A stretch of 64,000 nucleotides of DNA, taken from NCBI GenBank assembly GCA_045605385.1, contig JAZUPW010000008.1:1-64000 (forward strand). The letters run 5' to 3'. Below are positions 22,864-32,061 of the stretch, one piece after another. Every line of letters begins with the position of its first letter. Positions within the stretch are counted from its first letter, which is position 1. Source of the DNA: SIG607 sp045605385 (GTDB lineage Bacteria; Bacillota; Clostridia; Oscillospirales; Acutalibacteraceae). The notes beneath the pieces are model-generated. The model was not told the origin of the DNA, did not search any database, and saw only the letters and a list, made by a program, of their open reading frames with translations. The position numbers and the translations under genes are program-made.

Positions 22864-24036
22864 ATGAACAGAGTTTGCATTCCCGATTACGAATACAAAG
22901 AAAGAGTTAAAAGGGCCGCCGCTATTCTTCAGCGCGAAGGTCTTGATGCTCTTATTGTAAACGGCAACGAAGCCGATTACGCAAACCCAAGATATTTTTC
23001 AGGCTTCTGGCCGCTTTTTGAACGCGCAGGCGTTGCTATTTCTGCCACAGGCGAAGCCGCATTAATGGTAGGTCCTGAATCTGCAATTTTCGGCGCAGAC
23101 CGCAATAAGTTAGATAAAACTTTTGTGCTTACTGCTTACCGCGAAGGCGCTGACCCTGCTTATCCCGAACTTAAACCCGACACCTTTGCCGACGTTTTTA
23201 AATATATTAAAGTTACAGGCAAAAAAATACGCATTGGTGTTGCTTCGTTTTTAGATACTTCAGTTGTTATTTTTAATGCAATCCGCGATGCATTTCCCGA
23301 AGCAGAAATTATTGATGCAGGTAAAATTATGGTAGAACTTCGTTCTATAAAGAGCGAAAACGAACTTAACTGTTTAAGAGAAGGCTACCGTATTGCAAAT
23401 ATTGCAACCGAAGAAGTTATAAAAGCAATACAACCGGGTATGACTGAACTTCAGATGGTTGGTGTGGCTCAGAAGGCTGTTTACGAACACGGTGCAGAAT
23501 ACGAAGGTCTTCCTATGTACGTATTCTCTGAAGCATCAACCCGCCACGCTATTTCACGTTCTTCTTACCGCGAGTTCCAGAAAGGCGATATTGTTCAGCT
23601 TAACCTTTCTGCTAAAATAGACGGTTATTCTGCCGCAATAGGTTATCCCATCTGCCTTGGAAAACTTGAAGGACAGCGCAAAGAAATAGTTCAGTTCTGC
23701 CGCGACGCTCATAAATGGAGCGAAGAACAAATAAAAGCGGGCGTTTATGCCGCCGATATTGCAAAGGGATTTTATAATTACTACGTAGACAATGGCTATG
23801 AAAAGAATTACGTTTACGGTCCGCTTCACGGCACGGGTATAATAGAGGTAGAAGCGCCTTGGTGCGAAACAAGTTCCGATTACTACTTAAAAGAAAATAT
23901 GTGTTATCAGGTTGATACATATATTTCTGCCGATACCTTTGGTGTTCGTTGGGAAAAAGGTATTGTTGTAAAAGAAAACGGCTTTGAAGTTTTAAGCCCC
24001 GAAATTCCGCTTGTTTGCCCCGAAAAACTTTTCTAA
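22864..24036 (+). CDS. M24B (creatinase/aminopeptidase P fold) protein lacking key metal ligands
   Basis: 390 residues: N-terminal creatinase-N domain (~1-160) and C-terminal pita-bread domain. In M24 metallopeptidases the metals are held by two Asp, one His and two Glu. Here the first Asp position reads VQLNLSAKIDGY (Asn), the second GYSAAIGYP (Ala), and the EPG glutamate is VDT, while the His in GPLHGTGI and the Glu in GVRWEKG remain. Creatinase itself is a metal-free member with the same Asp-to-Asn change (from memory, SLN) and a catalytic His, which may correspond to His in STRHAISRS. A metal-free hydrolase is thus more likely than a peptidase. AAAAGGAG precedes the ATG. Confidence 0.85.
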   Translation: MNRVCIPDYEYKERVKRAAAILQREGLDALIVNGNEADYANPRYFSGFWPLFERAGVAISATGEAALMVGPESAIFGADRNKLDKTFVLTAYREGADPAYPELKPDTFADVFKYIKVTGKKIRIGVASFLDTSVVIFNAIRDAFPEAEIIDAGKIMVELRSIKSENELNCLREGYRIANIATEEVIKAIQPGMTELQMVGVAQKAVYEHGAEYEGLPMYVFSEASTRHAISRSSYREFQKGDIVQLNLSAKIDGYSAAIGYPICLGKLEGQRKEIVQFCRDAHKWSEEQIKAGVYAADIAKGFYNYYVDNGYEKNYVYGPLHGTGIIEVEAPWCETSSDYYLKENMCYQVDTYISADTFGVRWEKGIVVKENGFEVLSPEIPLVCPEKLF

Positions 24037-24060
24037 AAACTATTTCAGGAGATAATCTTT

Positions 24061-24798
24061 ATGCAAATGACCGAAATGTTCTACGATGAAATAAAGGATG
24101 CAGTAGACAGAAACGTTCCTTTCATTATTCCAATAGGAACAATGGAATACCACGCTCACCACGCTTCTTGCGGAACCGATACTTTAGTTGTAACAGGCTG
24201 CCTTAAAGAACTTGAAAAAGAAAAGGAAATAGTTGTTTGTCCGCCAATATGGTACGGTGTGGCTTCTTATGCCGTGTGCGATGCAAAACCGTCACACTTT
24301 CACGTTGACGAGGACGTTTACGCCGATTACATTTACTGTATTTTAAAATCTATGATAAAAGCAGGGCATAAGAACATTTACCTTATTCCCCATCATCAGA
24401 CCGAAGGCGCAGGACTTATGCCTATGACCATTGCGTGTCATAAAGCCGCCAAAAAGGTTACTATGGAGTATATGGAAGAAAAATTCGGCCGAGGTTGGTG
24501 GGGCAACGATGATTACGCCGCCTATTACGAAAATTTAGGCAGTAATGACGACCCGTTTTCTTACATTAAGGTTATTCCGCTTATAAGCGCGCAAGCGCAA
24601 ATAAAGTGCGGCGGTTTTGACCACGCAGGTAAATGGGAAACATCACTTTTAATGGCAACCTACCCCGAACTTGTTGACCTTTCGCGTTGTGAAAAGAATA
24701 CCGAATGGTTCGCGCAAAGCGCAAAAGAGGCAAGTAAAGAAACAGGCGAACACATGGTAAAATGCACCATAGAAGATTTAAAAAAAGTTATAGTATAA
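24061..24798 (+). CDS. creatininase-family amidohydrolase
   Basis: 245 residues. Motifs PIGTMEYHAHHASCGTD (metal-binding Glu/His/Asp box), KPSHFHVDEDVYADY and FDHAGKWETSLLMATYPELV (the HAG..ETS signature) identify the creatinine amidohydrolase fold. The usual NGHGGN block is replaced by IPHHQTEG. Family members open lactam or formamide-type rings in creatinine, riboflavin-intermediate and other pathways. It follows the creatinase-fold gene by 24 bases, so the operon has a creatinine-then-creatine look, but residue changes in both suggest a different substrate. Confidence 0.87.
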   Translation: MQMTEMFYDEIKDAVDRNVPFIIPIGTMEYHAHHASCGTDTLVVTGCLKELEKEKEIVVCPPIWYGVASYAVCDAKPSHFHVDEDVYADYIYCILKSMIKAGHKNIYLIPHHQTEGAGLMPMTIACHKAAKKVTMEYMEEKFGRGWWGNDDYAAYYENLGSNDDPFSYIKVIPLISAQAQIKCGGFDHAGKWETSLLMATYPELVDLSRCEKNTEWFAQSAKEASKETGEHMVKCTIEDLKKVIV

Positions 24799-24801
24799 AA
24801 G

Positions 24802-24837
24802 TACAGCGCAGTTTAGAATTGAACTGCGCTGTTTTTT
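24802..24837 (+). terminator. rho-independent terminator of the ASRT operon
   Basis: ACAGCGCAGTT (24802-24812) / AACTGCGCTGT (24821-24831) followed by six T. Confidence 0.92.
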
Positions 24838-24966
24838 GTCTTTTATAATTAACAAGCAACCTTTCTGCAAAAAAGAGTCCTTTATTTATACTCTTTTCCC
24901 TTTTTTTATAAAACTTCTTGATATTAAGTTTATATCGTGTTAAACTGCTTTAGGGAGTGTGATTTT

Positions 24967-25887
24967 ATGCAAAAGCACAGATTTTCGGTTAAAGTAAACT
25001 GCAATTTAGCAGATAATATTTCAATTAGCGATACCGTTCAGGATTTTGAGCAAATATACGAAGATTTCGGCTTTATAATTCTGCCCGATGACTACACCGA
25101 AAACGGCACACCAACAAAGTGGGTTATTAATTGCCACGGTGCAGGCGGAACAGTTACAACCAACGATTCACAGGTTGAGCATCAGGAAATCACAAAATAT
25201 CTTGTAGCCAACGGTTATGCCGTTATGGACGTTAACGGTCTGCCTGAAAAATATGCGCAAGAACGTGATATTGACCTTAGAAATAACGTTGGTACCCCTA
25301 TTGCCGTGCGATGCTACGTTAAAGCGTATTTTTATTGTATGGAGCATTTTAATTTAAGACGCGAAGTATTTGTTCACGGAGGTTCTATGGGCGGTATAAG
25401 CAGTACAAACCTTGTACTCAGCGGTTGCATTCCCGTAATTGCGCACAGTGCGTTTTGTCCCGTTTTAGATACATATAATCAGATTTTCTTAAACCCTTGG
25501 ACAAACGGTGCGCCAAAGTTTGCTCTCGCTAAAATTTTCGGTTTTGAAAAGGATGAAAACGGCGAATATATTTATGATGAATCAAAGCTTATTGGATTTA
25601 ACCCCGTAAACAATCACAAGGCGTATACCTACCCCGTACCCCTTAAATTCTGGCACTGTGTAGATGATCACAAGGTTGAATATGCCGTTACCAAAAAGTA
25701 TATAGAAAAACTACGCGCTAACGGATGTGATGCTACGCTTCGTTCTTTTTCTTACGGTCAACACGAACCGCAGTTGGTGGGCGAACCCATAAAAAACCCC
25801 TGCGGCAATATAAACTACGGTGATGAAGTTCTCCAAATAAGACCTGCCGTAGAAGAAGTATTTATCTGGATACGAAATTTCGGTTAA
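24967..25887 (+). CDS. alpha/beta hydrolase
   Basis: 306 residues, no signal peptide. WVINCHGAGGT gives the oxyanion-hole HGxGG, VFVHGGSMGGISSTN holds the nucleophile Ser (GGSMGG), and FWHCVDDHKVEY and FSYGQHEPQL supply the Asp and His region. Probably an esterase or acyl hydrolase of the prolyl-oligopeptidase-like group. The ATG at 24967 is preceded by GGGAGTG; an in-frame ATG at 24937 is less likely. It begins after a terminator, so it forms a separate unit with the SGNH gene, though probably in the same catabolic locus. Confidence 0.85.
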   Translation: MQKHRFSVKVNCNLADNISISDTVQDFEQIYEDFGFIILPDDYTENGTPTKWVINCHGAGGTVTTNDSQVEHQEITKYLVANGYAVMDVNGLPEKYAQERDIDLRNNVGTPIAVRCYVKAYFYCMEHFNLRREVFVHGGSMGGISSTNLVLSGCIPVIAHSAFCPVLDTYNQIFLNPWTNGAPKFALAKIFGFEKDENGEYIYDESKLIGFNPVNNHKAYTYPVPLKFWHCVDDHKVEYAVTKKYIEKLRANGCDATLRSFSYGQHEPQLVGEPIKNPCGNINYGDEVLQIRPAVEEVFIWIRNFG

Positions 25888-25904
25888 TAAAAGGAGAAAA
25901 ACAA

Positions 25905-26534
25905 ATGAAAACAGTACTATTTCAAGGTGATTCAATAACCGATTGCGGCAGAGGCAACGGTCTTGGCAACGGTTATCCATTATTTGTAACCGCCGAATTA
26001 AACAGCAAAAATCCTAACGAATACAACTTTATAAACAAAGGTATAAGCGGAAACCGAATTGTTGACGTTTATGCAAGAATAAAGGCTGATATTATAAATT
26101 TAAAACCCGATTATATGAGTATTCTTATTGGTGTTAACGACGTATGGCACGAAATAAGTTACCAAAACGGCGTTGATGCTGATAAATTTTATAAAATTTA
26201 CTGTATGCTTATAGAAGAAATTAAAGAAGCGCTGCCAAATATTAAAATTACAATTTTAGAACCTTTCTGTTTAAGAGCATCGGCTACCGATAACACCGAA
26301 GAAATACCGAATAAGTGGGAAACCTTTAATTCTGAAGTTAAAAAACGCGCCGAAAAAGCAAAGGCTGTTGCCGAAAAATACAACCTTAAATTTGTTTCCT
26401 TACAGGATAAATTTGATGTTGCCGCTACTTTGGCTGAAAACAATTACTGGTTAGGCGACGGTGTACACCCCACCCCTGCAGGCCACAACATTATTAAAGA
26501 AGAATGGATTAAAGCATTTAACGAACAAATGTAA
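25905..26534 (+). CDS. SGNH/GDSL-family hydrolase
   Basis: 209 residues, no signal peptide. All four blocks are present: FQGDSITDCG (Ser), KGISGNRIVD (Gly), IGVNDVWHE (Asn) and DGVHPTPAGH (Asp/His). Likely deacetylates an oligosaccharide or similar ester. AAAAGGAG precedes the ATG and the gap to the upstream hydrolase is 17 bases, so the two are co-transcribed. Confidence 0.9.
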   Translation: MKTVLFQGDSITDCGRGNGLGNGYPLFVTAELNSKNPNEYNFINKGISGNRIVDVYARIKADIINLKPDYMSILIGVNDVWHEISYQNGVDADKFYKIYCMLIEEIKEALPNIKITILEPFCLRASATDNTEEIPNKWETFNSEVKKRAEKAKAVAEKYNLKFVSLQDKFDVAATLAENNYWLGDGVHPTPAGHNIIKEEWIKAFNEQM

Positions 26535-26557
26535 ACATTTTAACTGGAGCAATTTTT

Positions 26558-28414
26558 ATGCCTTTTTTGCCTATTACAAAACAAGAAATGACAGCGCTTG
26601 GTTGGGAACAGCCAGACTTTGTTATAGTAACGGGGGACGCTTACGTTGATCACCCCTCTTTCGGTACTGCAATAATTTCGCGCGTACTGGAACACAACGG
26701 CTATAAAGTGGCTATAATTCCACAGCCCACAAACGATAACGATTATATGCGTTTCGGTGCGCCAAGACTTGCTTTTTTGGTAAACAGCGGAAATATTGAT
26801 TCTATGGTAGCCCACTATACCGCCGCAAAAAAGAAACGCAGCGATGACGCCTATACCCCAGGCGGTAAAGCAGGAAAAAGACCTGACCGCGCCGTTATTG
26901 TTTACAGTAAGACATTACGCCGTATTTTTGGCAGTATTCCCGTGTTAATAGGCGGTATTGAGGCTTCGCTTCGCCGTTTTGCCCATTACGATTATTGGGA
27001 TGATACCGTTCGCCCTTCAATTCTTATTGATTCAACTGCCGATTTACTTATGTACGGTATGGGTGAAAAACATATTGTTGAAATTGCAAACCGCTTAAAT
27101 AACGGTGAAGAAATTTCTTCTTTAACCGATATTAAGGGTACTTGTTACTGCGTTTCAACCAAGGACTACACACCTGTTTCGGCAAAAGAATGTCCTTCGT
27201 TTGAAAACGTAAGCGAAAAAACCGAAAAGGGTTACATAGCTTATGCTAAGGCAACTAAAATTCAGCAAACCGAACACGATGCTGTAAGAGGCAGACTTGT
27301 AATTCAGCGTCACGGGTCAAAAATAGTTGTTCAGAATCCGCCTATGCCACCTTTAACTCAAGAAGAAATGGACGAGGTGTATTCTTTGCCCTTTATGCGG
27401 AATTACCACCCGTCGTATGAAGCGTTGGGCGGTGTTCCGGGTATTGAAGAGGTTAAGTTTTCAATAATTCACAACCGCGGTTGTTTCGGCGCCTGTAACT
27501 TCTGCGCCCTTGCATATCACCAAGGAAGAATGATTTCTTGCCGAAGTCATAATTCTGTTATAGAAGAAGCCAAAAAAATTACCGAAATGCCCGATTTTAA
27601 GGGGTATATTCACGACGTTGGCGGACCTACCGCAAACTTCCGCGCACCTTCTTGCAAAGGACAGTTAAAAAATGGTTTATGCGCCGACAAAAAATGCCTT
27701 GCGCCAAGCGTTTGCCCCGCAATTGATGCCGACCATTCAGATTATCTTGCGCTTCTTAGAAAGCTTAGAAAATTGCCTAAAATAAAAAAAGTATTCATCC
27801 GTTCAGGCATACGCTTCGATTATCTTATTGCCGATAAGGATGAAGAATTTTTCGCTGAACTTGTTGAGCACCACGTAAGCGGACAGTTAAAGGTTGCACC
27901 TGAGCATTGTTCAGACAACGTATTAAAATATATGGGAAAACCGCCCGTTGCAACCTATAATAAGTTTAAAAAACGGTTTTACGAACTAAGCGAAAAGGCG
28001 GGCAAAAAGCAGTTTTTGGTGCCGTATCTTATGTCTTCGCATCCGGGAAGCACAATAAACGATGCAATTGAACTTGCGCTGTTTTTAAAGAAAGAGGGAC
28101 TTCACCCCGAACAGGTTCAGGATTTTTATCCCACACCGGGTACGGTTTCAACCTGTATGTTCTATACTTCACTTGACCCACTTACAATGCAAGAGGTATA
28201 CGTTCCGAGAACACCAAAGGAAAAAGCCGAACAAAGGGCGCTTTTGCAGTATTACAAACCCGAAAACAAAGCGCTTGTTATTTCTGCTTTAAAAAAAGCA
28301 AAACGCTTTGACCTTATAGGAACGGACAAAAACTGTCTTGTCGCCCCCGATAAGCCAATGCAAAACAAAACAAATAACCATTATAATAAAAACAAAATAA
28401 AAAAACGAAGATAA
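26558..28414 (+). CDS. YgiQ-family radical SAM protein
   Basis: 618 residues. The radical-SAM cluster motif is NRGCFGACNFCALAYHQGR (CxxxCxxC) at about residue 310, and the N-terminal YgiQ domain (PFLPITKQEMTALGWEQPDF, VTGDAYVDHPSFG) is well conserved. A further Cys group (LCADKKCLAPSVCP) lies after it. The exact reaction of YgiQ proteins is not settled. The ribosome site is a weak GGAG 9 bases before the ATG. A bidirectional terminator follows. Confidence 0.94.
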   Translation: MPFLPITKQEMTALGWEQPDFVIVTGDAYVDHPSFGTAIISRVLEHNGYKVAIIPQPTNDNDYMRFGAPRLAFLVNSGNIDSMVAHYTAAKKKRSDDAYTPGGKAGKRPDRAVIVYSKTLRRIFGSIPVLIGGIEASLRRFAHYDYWDDTVRPSILIDSTADLLMYGMGEKHIVEIANRLNNGEEISSLTDIKGTCYCVSTKDYTPVSAKECPSFENVSEKTEKGYIAYAKATKIQQTEHDAVRGRLVIQRHGSKIVVQNPPMPPLTQEEMDEVYSLPFMRNYHPSYEALGGVPGIEEVKFSIIHNRGCFGACNFCALAYHQGRMISCRSHNSVIEEAKKITEMPDFKGYIHDVGGPTANFRAPSCKGQLKNGLCADKKCLAPSVCPAIDADHSDYLALLRKLRKLPKIKKVFIRSGIRFDYLIADKDEEFFAELVEHHVSGQLKVAPEHCSDNVLKYMGKPPVATYNKFKKRFYELSEKAGKKQFLVPYLMSSHPGSTINDAIELALFLKKEGLHPEQVQDFYPTPGTVSTCMFYTSLDPLTMQEVYVPRTPKEKAEQRALLQYYKPENKALVISALKKAKRFDLIGTDKNCLVAPDKPMQNKTNNHYNKNKIKKRR

Positions 28415-28416
28415 CT

Positions 28417-28450
28417 AAAAACAGTCTTGACACATGTCAAGACTGTTTTT
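28417..28450. terminator. bidirectional terminator
   Basis: AAAAACAGTCTTGACA / TGTCAAGACTGTTTTT, 16 pairs with a 2-base centre, between convergent genes. Confidence 0.92.
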
Positions 28451-28451
28451 T

Positions 28452-29426
28452 CTATTTAACCGTAATCTGTTCTTTGGCAAGAATTGAAGTAACAAAACCG
28501 TCCTTCAATTCTTTCAACTCATCAAACGAATAATTTCCTGCCTGATATGTTTTTGAAAACTCGTTTTCAAGCATCTCTGAATATAAGAAGCTGTTAAATG
28601 TGTTCTCTTTATACTGTTCTTCTGTAAATCCAAGCTCTTCTAACACATCCTCATAAATACCAAACATATTAAGAAACTGAATATGCTCCTGCATCTTAAC
28701 CTCGGCTTTTTCATTTATTTGCTCAAGCGTTGCTTTATCCAATGATTTTGTACATAACTTTCCTGCAGCCGCATATTGTCTTGCTTGTTCACTAGACAGT
28801 GTATTTGCTTCAATGTATTTGTACTTAGAAACACTGTCAGTTATTCTTTCGGCTGTTATATTCATATCCAAATTGTAAATAAGACCAAATATTTCAGTAT
28901 CTTTAAAGTACATAGGCTCACCATATACTATTGCAGAAGAATGACTGGTGTTGAATTCTGAAAATGCATTACTCATTTTTAATGAAAAGCTGTTGTAAAC
29001 GTGTTTTGGAACACCGTAAAAGCTTTGCCCTGAATCCAGACTGTAAATAATACCCCAATCAAACTCATAAATAATTTTTTCTTGTTCTTTATATTCACTT
29101 ATAAGCTCTGCAAAATTGATTTTTAATTTATCGCGATAATATTCTGAATGGCCTTCCATAGATATGTGTACGACGCTTTGCTCATTACAAAGTGCTGTAA
29201 GATAAGTGCGTAGCTCCGGAAAACCTCTCGAGCTAAGACTAACATTTATTGTGTCACCAAAAGAAGTAACAATTTCTTTTTCGCTATTATTATTTATGCC
29301 TTCATGATAGAATGCATAAAAGACTTTAAATATTTGTATACAGCTATAAACTACAATCAAAAACACTGTTATAAGTAATATTTTATAAAGCAGCATATTG
29401 TTGTGTTTGCACTTAATTTTATGCAT
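28452..29426 (-). CDS. hypothetical membrane-anchored protein
   Basis: 324 residues from the ATG at 29424-29426, which follows GAAAGAGAGTG; an earlier ATG at 29483 has no site. Residues ~11-33 are one membrane helix (LLYKILLITVFLIVVYSC), so most of the protein lies outside. The rest is mixed, with a charged helical C-terminal third. I do not recognise the family. It has its own promoter and shares a terminator with ygiQ. Its lower GC than ygiQ hints at a less conserved, lineage-specific gene. Confidence 0.7.
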   Translation of the reverse strand: MHKIKCKHNNMLLYKILLITVFLIVVYSCIQIFKVFYAFYHEGINNNSEKEIVTSFGDTINVSLSSRGFPELRTYLTALCNEQSVVHISMEGHSEYYRDKLKINFAELISEYKEQEKIIYEFDWGIIYSLDSGQSFYGVPKHVYNSFSLKMSNAFSEFNTSHSSAIVYGEPMYFKDTEIFGLIYNLDMNITAERITDSVSKYKYIEANTLSSEQARQYAAAGKLCTKSLDKATLEQINEKAEVKMQEHIQFLNMFGIYEDVLEELGFTEEQYKENTFNSFLYSEMLENEFSKTYQAGNYSFDELKELKDGFVTSILAKEQITVK

Positions 29427-29546
29427 TTTCACTCTCTTTTCTTTCAAATATATAATCCGTAAATGCCTGACATATAGCATCATACTGAATCAAAGAAACA
29501 TTTAGAGTTTCATCGGATTCACCGCCATTCTTCATTTTCTAATTAA

Positions 29547-29575
29547 ATTTTACCATATTATGTAAACCTTGTCAA
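29547..29575 (-). promoter_or_regulatory. promoter of the 28452 gene
   Basis: Minus strand: TTGACA (29570-29575), 17-base spacer, TAAAAT (29547-29552) with TGG just upstream of the -10. Confidence 0.7.
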
Positions 29576-29613
29576 GTTACAGGTTTATTACAATATTATT
29601 ACAAAGATGTAAT

Positions 29614-29644
29614 AAAGCGATTGACCGCACGGTCAATCGCTTTT
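29614..29644 (-). terminator. hairpin overlapping the stop of the alpha/beta hydrolase gene
   Basis: AAAGCGATTGACC / GGTCAATCGCTTT with a 4-base loop. The TGA stop lies in the stem. The T tract on the minus-strand side is short. Confidence 0.7.
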
Positions 29645-30589
29645 CTTTACTTCTGTCTTTAGTCCGTTATTGCTGAAAAAATCCGCCACTTCTTTTAAAT
29701 AGCCTTGCTTGTCTAAAAGATAACTCAGTCCGTGGTCGGCGCCCTTTACGGAAACTATTTGCTTTGCGCTGTTACACGCATTGTACAAACGCTTACTCAT
29801 TTCACAAGGCACAAAGCCGTCATCTTCGCCGTGGAAGAAAATTATTGGCAGTTTACACTGTTTTATTGCTTCTATCGGTGGGTTTTCTTCTAAATTAAAA
29901 CCTCCGAAAACTTTTGCGCCAAGTTTTACAAACGGATACATAATCTTTGGCGGCAATTTCATTTCCTTTATGGTTTTAATTATCATTTCTTTAGCCGAAG
30001 TATATCCGCAATCGGCAAGTATGCCAACAACCTGTTCAGGCAACTTTTTGTTTGAAGCCATCATTACTGTAGCAGCGCCCATAGAAATTCCGCAAAGAAT
30101 AAGTTTTATATCTTCCCCAAAAGTCTTAACAGCGTGTTCTGCCCATAATATAGCGTCATAACTTTCATTAACACCAAACGAAATTACCCTTCCCTCGCTT
30201 TTACCTGCGCCGCGTTGGTCAACAACCAATACGCTTCTGCCAAGCGAAAAACAACGCTGAACACCGCCGCAAAGGTCTCTTTCGGCACTGCCGCGATACC
30301 CGTGAAACATTATTTCAATTGGTGCGCCCTTCTTATATTCATAAAATTTTGCATGAAGTTTTAGTCCGTCCAGCGAAGTTATGTACATATCTTTATAGGG
30401 TATTTTCTTTACCTCTTTCATAAAGTTAAGCATTTCTTCCCTGTAAGGCTTATACTCTTTTCCGGGCGGGATATCGAATTCCTTTATCTGCTTTTGTTTT
30501 TTGGTCACAAAAAAAGCCATACGAAAACAAATATACACAGTAGCAAAAACAATAACAAATAAAACTGCAATTATTATAAAAATTCCCAT
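29633..30589 (-). CDS. membrane-anchored alpha/beta hydrolase
   Basis: 318 residues. N-terminal membrane helix (IFIIIAVLFVIVFATVYICF), then a serine-hydrolase fold: IMFHGYRGSAERD, VVDQRGAGKSEG, LILCGISMGAATVMM (nucleophile Ser in GISMG), FFHGEDDGFVP (Asp) and GADHGLSY (His). This is the serine-aminopeptidase-S33/BAAT-like type common in Clostridia, substrate unknown. GGAGAACGTT precedes the ATG. Own promoter. Confidence 0.87.
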   Translation of the reverse strand: MGIFIIIAVLFVIVFATVYICFRMAFFVTKKQKQIKEFDIPPGKEYKPYREEMLNFMKEVKKIPYKDMYITSLDGLKLHAKFYEYKKGAPIEIMFHGYRGSAERDLCGGVQRCFSLGRSVLVVDQRGAGKSEGRVISFGVNESYDAILWAEHAVKTFGEDIKLILCGISMGAATVMMASNKKLPEQVVGILADCGYTSAKEMIIKTIKEMKLPPKIMYPFVKLGAKVFGGFNLEENPPIEAIKQCKLPIIFFHGEDDGFVPCEMSKRLYNACNSAKQIVSVKGADHGLSYLLDKQGYLKEVADFFSNNGLKTEVKKSD

Positions 30590-30615
30590 AACGTTCTCCT
30601 CTTTTATAGAACTTT

Positions 30616-30644
30616 ATTGTACCACTTTTTTACATAAAAATCAA
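30616..30644 (-). promoter_or_regulatory. promoter of the 29633 gene
   Basis: Minus strand: TTGATT (30639-30644), 17-base spacer, TACAAT (30616-30621) preceded by TGG. Confidence 0.6.
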
Positions 30645-30699
30645 ATTTCTTGCTTTTTGAGCAGTTTTAATATAAACTGTATCTTGAGGAGAGATGAAA

Positions 30700-31977
30700 A
30701 TGGATGTGAATTATAAAAATCAAAAGCGTTATAAAACGGCAAAGTATCCTATTCGCCAACCGCTTATTATAGTATGGCTTATATGGTTGCTTTCTAAAAT
30801 TATGCTTATAGGCAAAAAATACAAAGTTGAAAAAATAAATATGGAAGGTCTTAAACCGCCTTATTTTTTACTTAGCAACCACATGTATTTTATAGATTTT
30901 GAACTTTGCGCCATGGGTACCTTTCCCCACCGCGTAAACAACGTTGTAAGTATAGACGGCTATTACCGACGCCCTTGGCTTATGGAACTTATAGGCGCTA
31001 TTTGTACCCGTAAGTTCACAATGGATTTACACCTTATTAAATCTATTAATAAAGTGCTTAAGCGCGGTGATATTCTTTCTATGTACCCCGAAGCAAGGTA
31101 TTCTCCCTGCGGTACAACTTCGTATATGCCGGGCTCCCTTGGCAAACTTATTAAAATGAATAAAGTGCCGGTTGTTGCCGTTGTTCACCACGGAAACTAT
31201 TTACACTCGCCCTTCTGGAACTATAGAAACAAAAGAAAAGTTCCGCTTTACACCACAATGACACAGATTTTAACGGCAGAACAGGTTAAGGCTATGTCTG
31301 CCGATGAAATAAACGAGGCTGTAAAACAGGCGCTTACTTACAATGATTACCGTTACCAAAAGGAAAACGGAATTCTTATAACCGAACCTTTCAGAGCCGA
31401 AGGTATGCATAAAATTCTTTACCAGTGCCCCGCTTGTAAAAAAGAATCCAAAATGGCTTCAAAGGGTAGTGAAATTTATTGTGAACACTGCGGTAAGCGT
31501 TGGAACTTAAACGAAGACGGAACTCTTAGCGCATTAAACGGCGAAACCGAATTTACCCACGTGCCCGATTGGTTCAACTGGGAGCGTGAACAGGTACGTA
31601 AACAGGTGCGAAGCGGCGAATATAATTTCTGCGATGACGTTGAAGTTTATTCTATGCCCCGTTGTTGGAAATTTGAAAAGTTAGGCAACGCAAAAATCAC
31701 CCACGATACCGAAAACGGTTTTGTGCTAAGCGGTAATTATCGCGGTAAGGATTACAGAATTCAGCGAAAACCGCTTGATAACAACAGCCTTCATATTGAA
31801 TATGACTACTGTTATTTAAAACCGCTTGACTGTTTCGATATTTCCACCGATAACGATTCTTTCTACTGCTACCCAAAAAAGCAGAACGTAGTAACAAAGT
31901 TAGGATTTGCTACCGAAGAAATATATTTAATGCACCGTGAACAGGCAAAAAACACCATAAATAAAAACTCCTACTAA
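30700..31977 (+). CDS. PlsC-type 1-acyl-glycerol-3-phosphate acyltransferase with zinc ribbon and C-terminal domain
   Basis: 425 residues, nearly twice a normal PlsC. The acyltransferase part (~1-220) has LLSNHMYFIDFE (the HX4D catalytic box) and SMYPEARYSP (the EGxxS-type box with altered residues). It is followed by a four-Cys ribbon (YQCPACKKESK...IYCEHCGKRW) and a ~140-residue beta-rich domain. The second ATG (30700) is 8 bases after GAGGAG; the first (30694) is too close. Role: phospholipid synthesis or another acyl transfer to a lysolipid; the extra domains suggest a specialised use. A terminator overlaps its stop. Confidence 0.85.
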   Translation: MDVNYKNQKRYKTAKYPIRQPLIIVWLIWLLSKIMLIGKKYKVEKINMEGLKPPYFLLSNHMYFIDFELCAMGTFPHRVNNVVSIDGYYRRPWLMELIGAICTRKFTMDLHLIKSINKVLKRGDILSMYPEARYSPCGTTSYMPGSLGKLIKMNKVPVVAVVHHGNYLHSPFWNYRNKRKVPLYTTMTQILTAEQVKAMSADEINEAVKQALTYNDYRYQKENGILITEPFRAEGMHKILYQCPACKKESKMASKGSEIYCEHCGKRWNLNEDGTLSALNGETEFTHVPDWFNWEREQVRKQVRSGEYNFCDDVEVYSMPRCWKFEKLGNAKITHDTENGFVLSGNYRGKDYRIQRKPLDNNSLHIEYDYCYLKPLDCFDISTDNDSFYCYPKKQNVVTKLGFATEEIYLMHREQAKNTINKNSY

Positions 31978-31998
31978 AAATAGGAGTTTTTATTTTTA
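31963..31998 (+). terminator. rho-independent terminator
   Basis: AAAAACTCCTA / TAGGAGTTTTT, including the last codons of the acyltransferase gene, followed by T-rich sequence. Confidence 0.85.
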
Positions 31999-32061
31999 TA
32001 TAAAATATATGGATTGAATTTTAGGAATTTAAGGTGTATACTGTTTTTGGAAGTGATAATA

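Noticed and set aside
22864..24036. Xaa-Pro aminopeptidase function
   Set aside because: Three of the five metal-ligand positions are replaced, so a metallopeptidase assignment is not supported.
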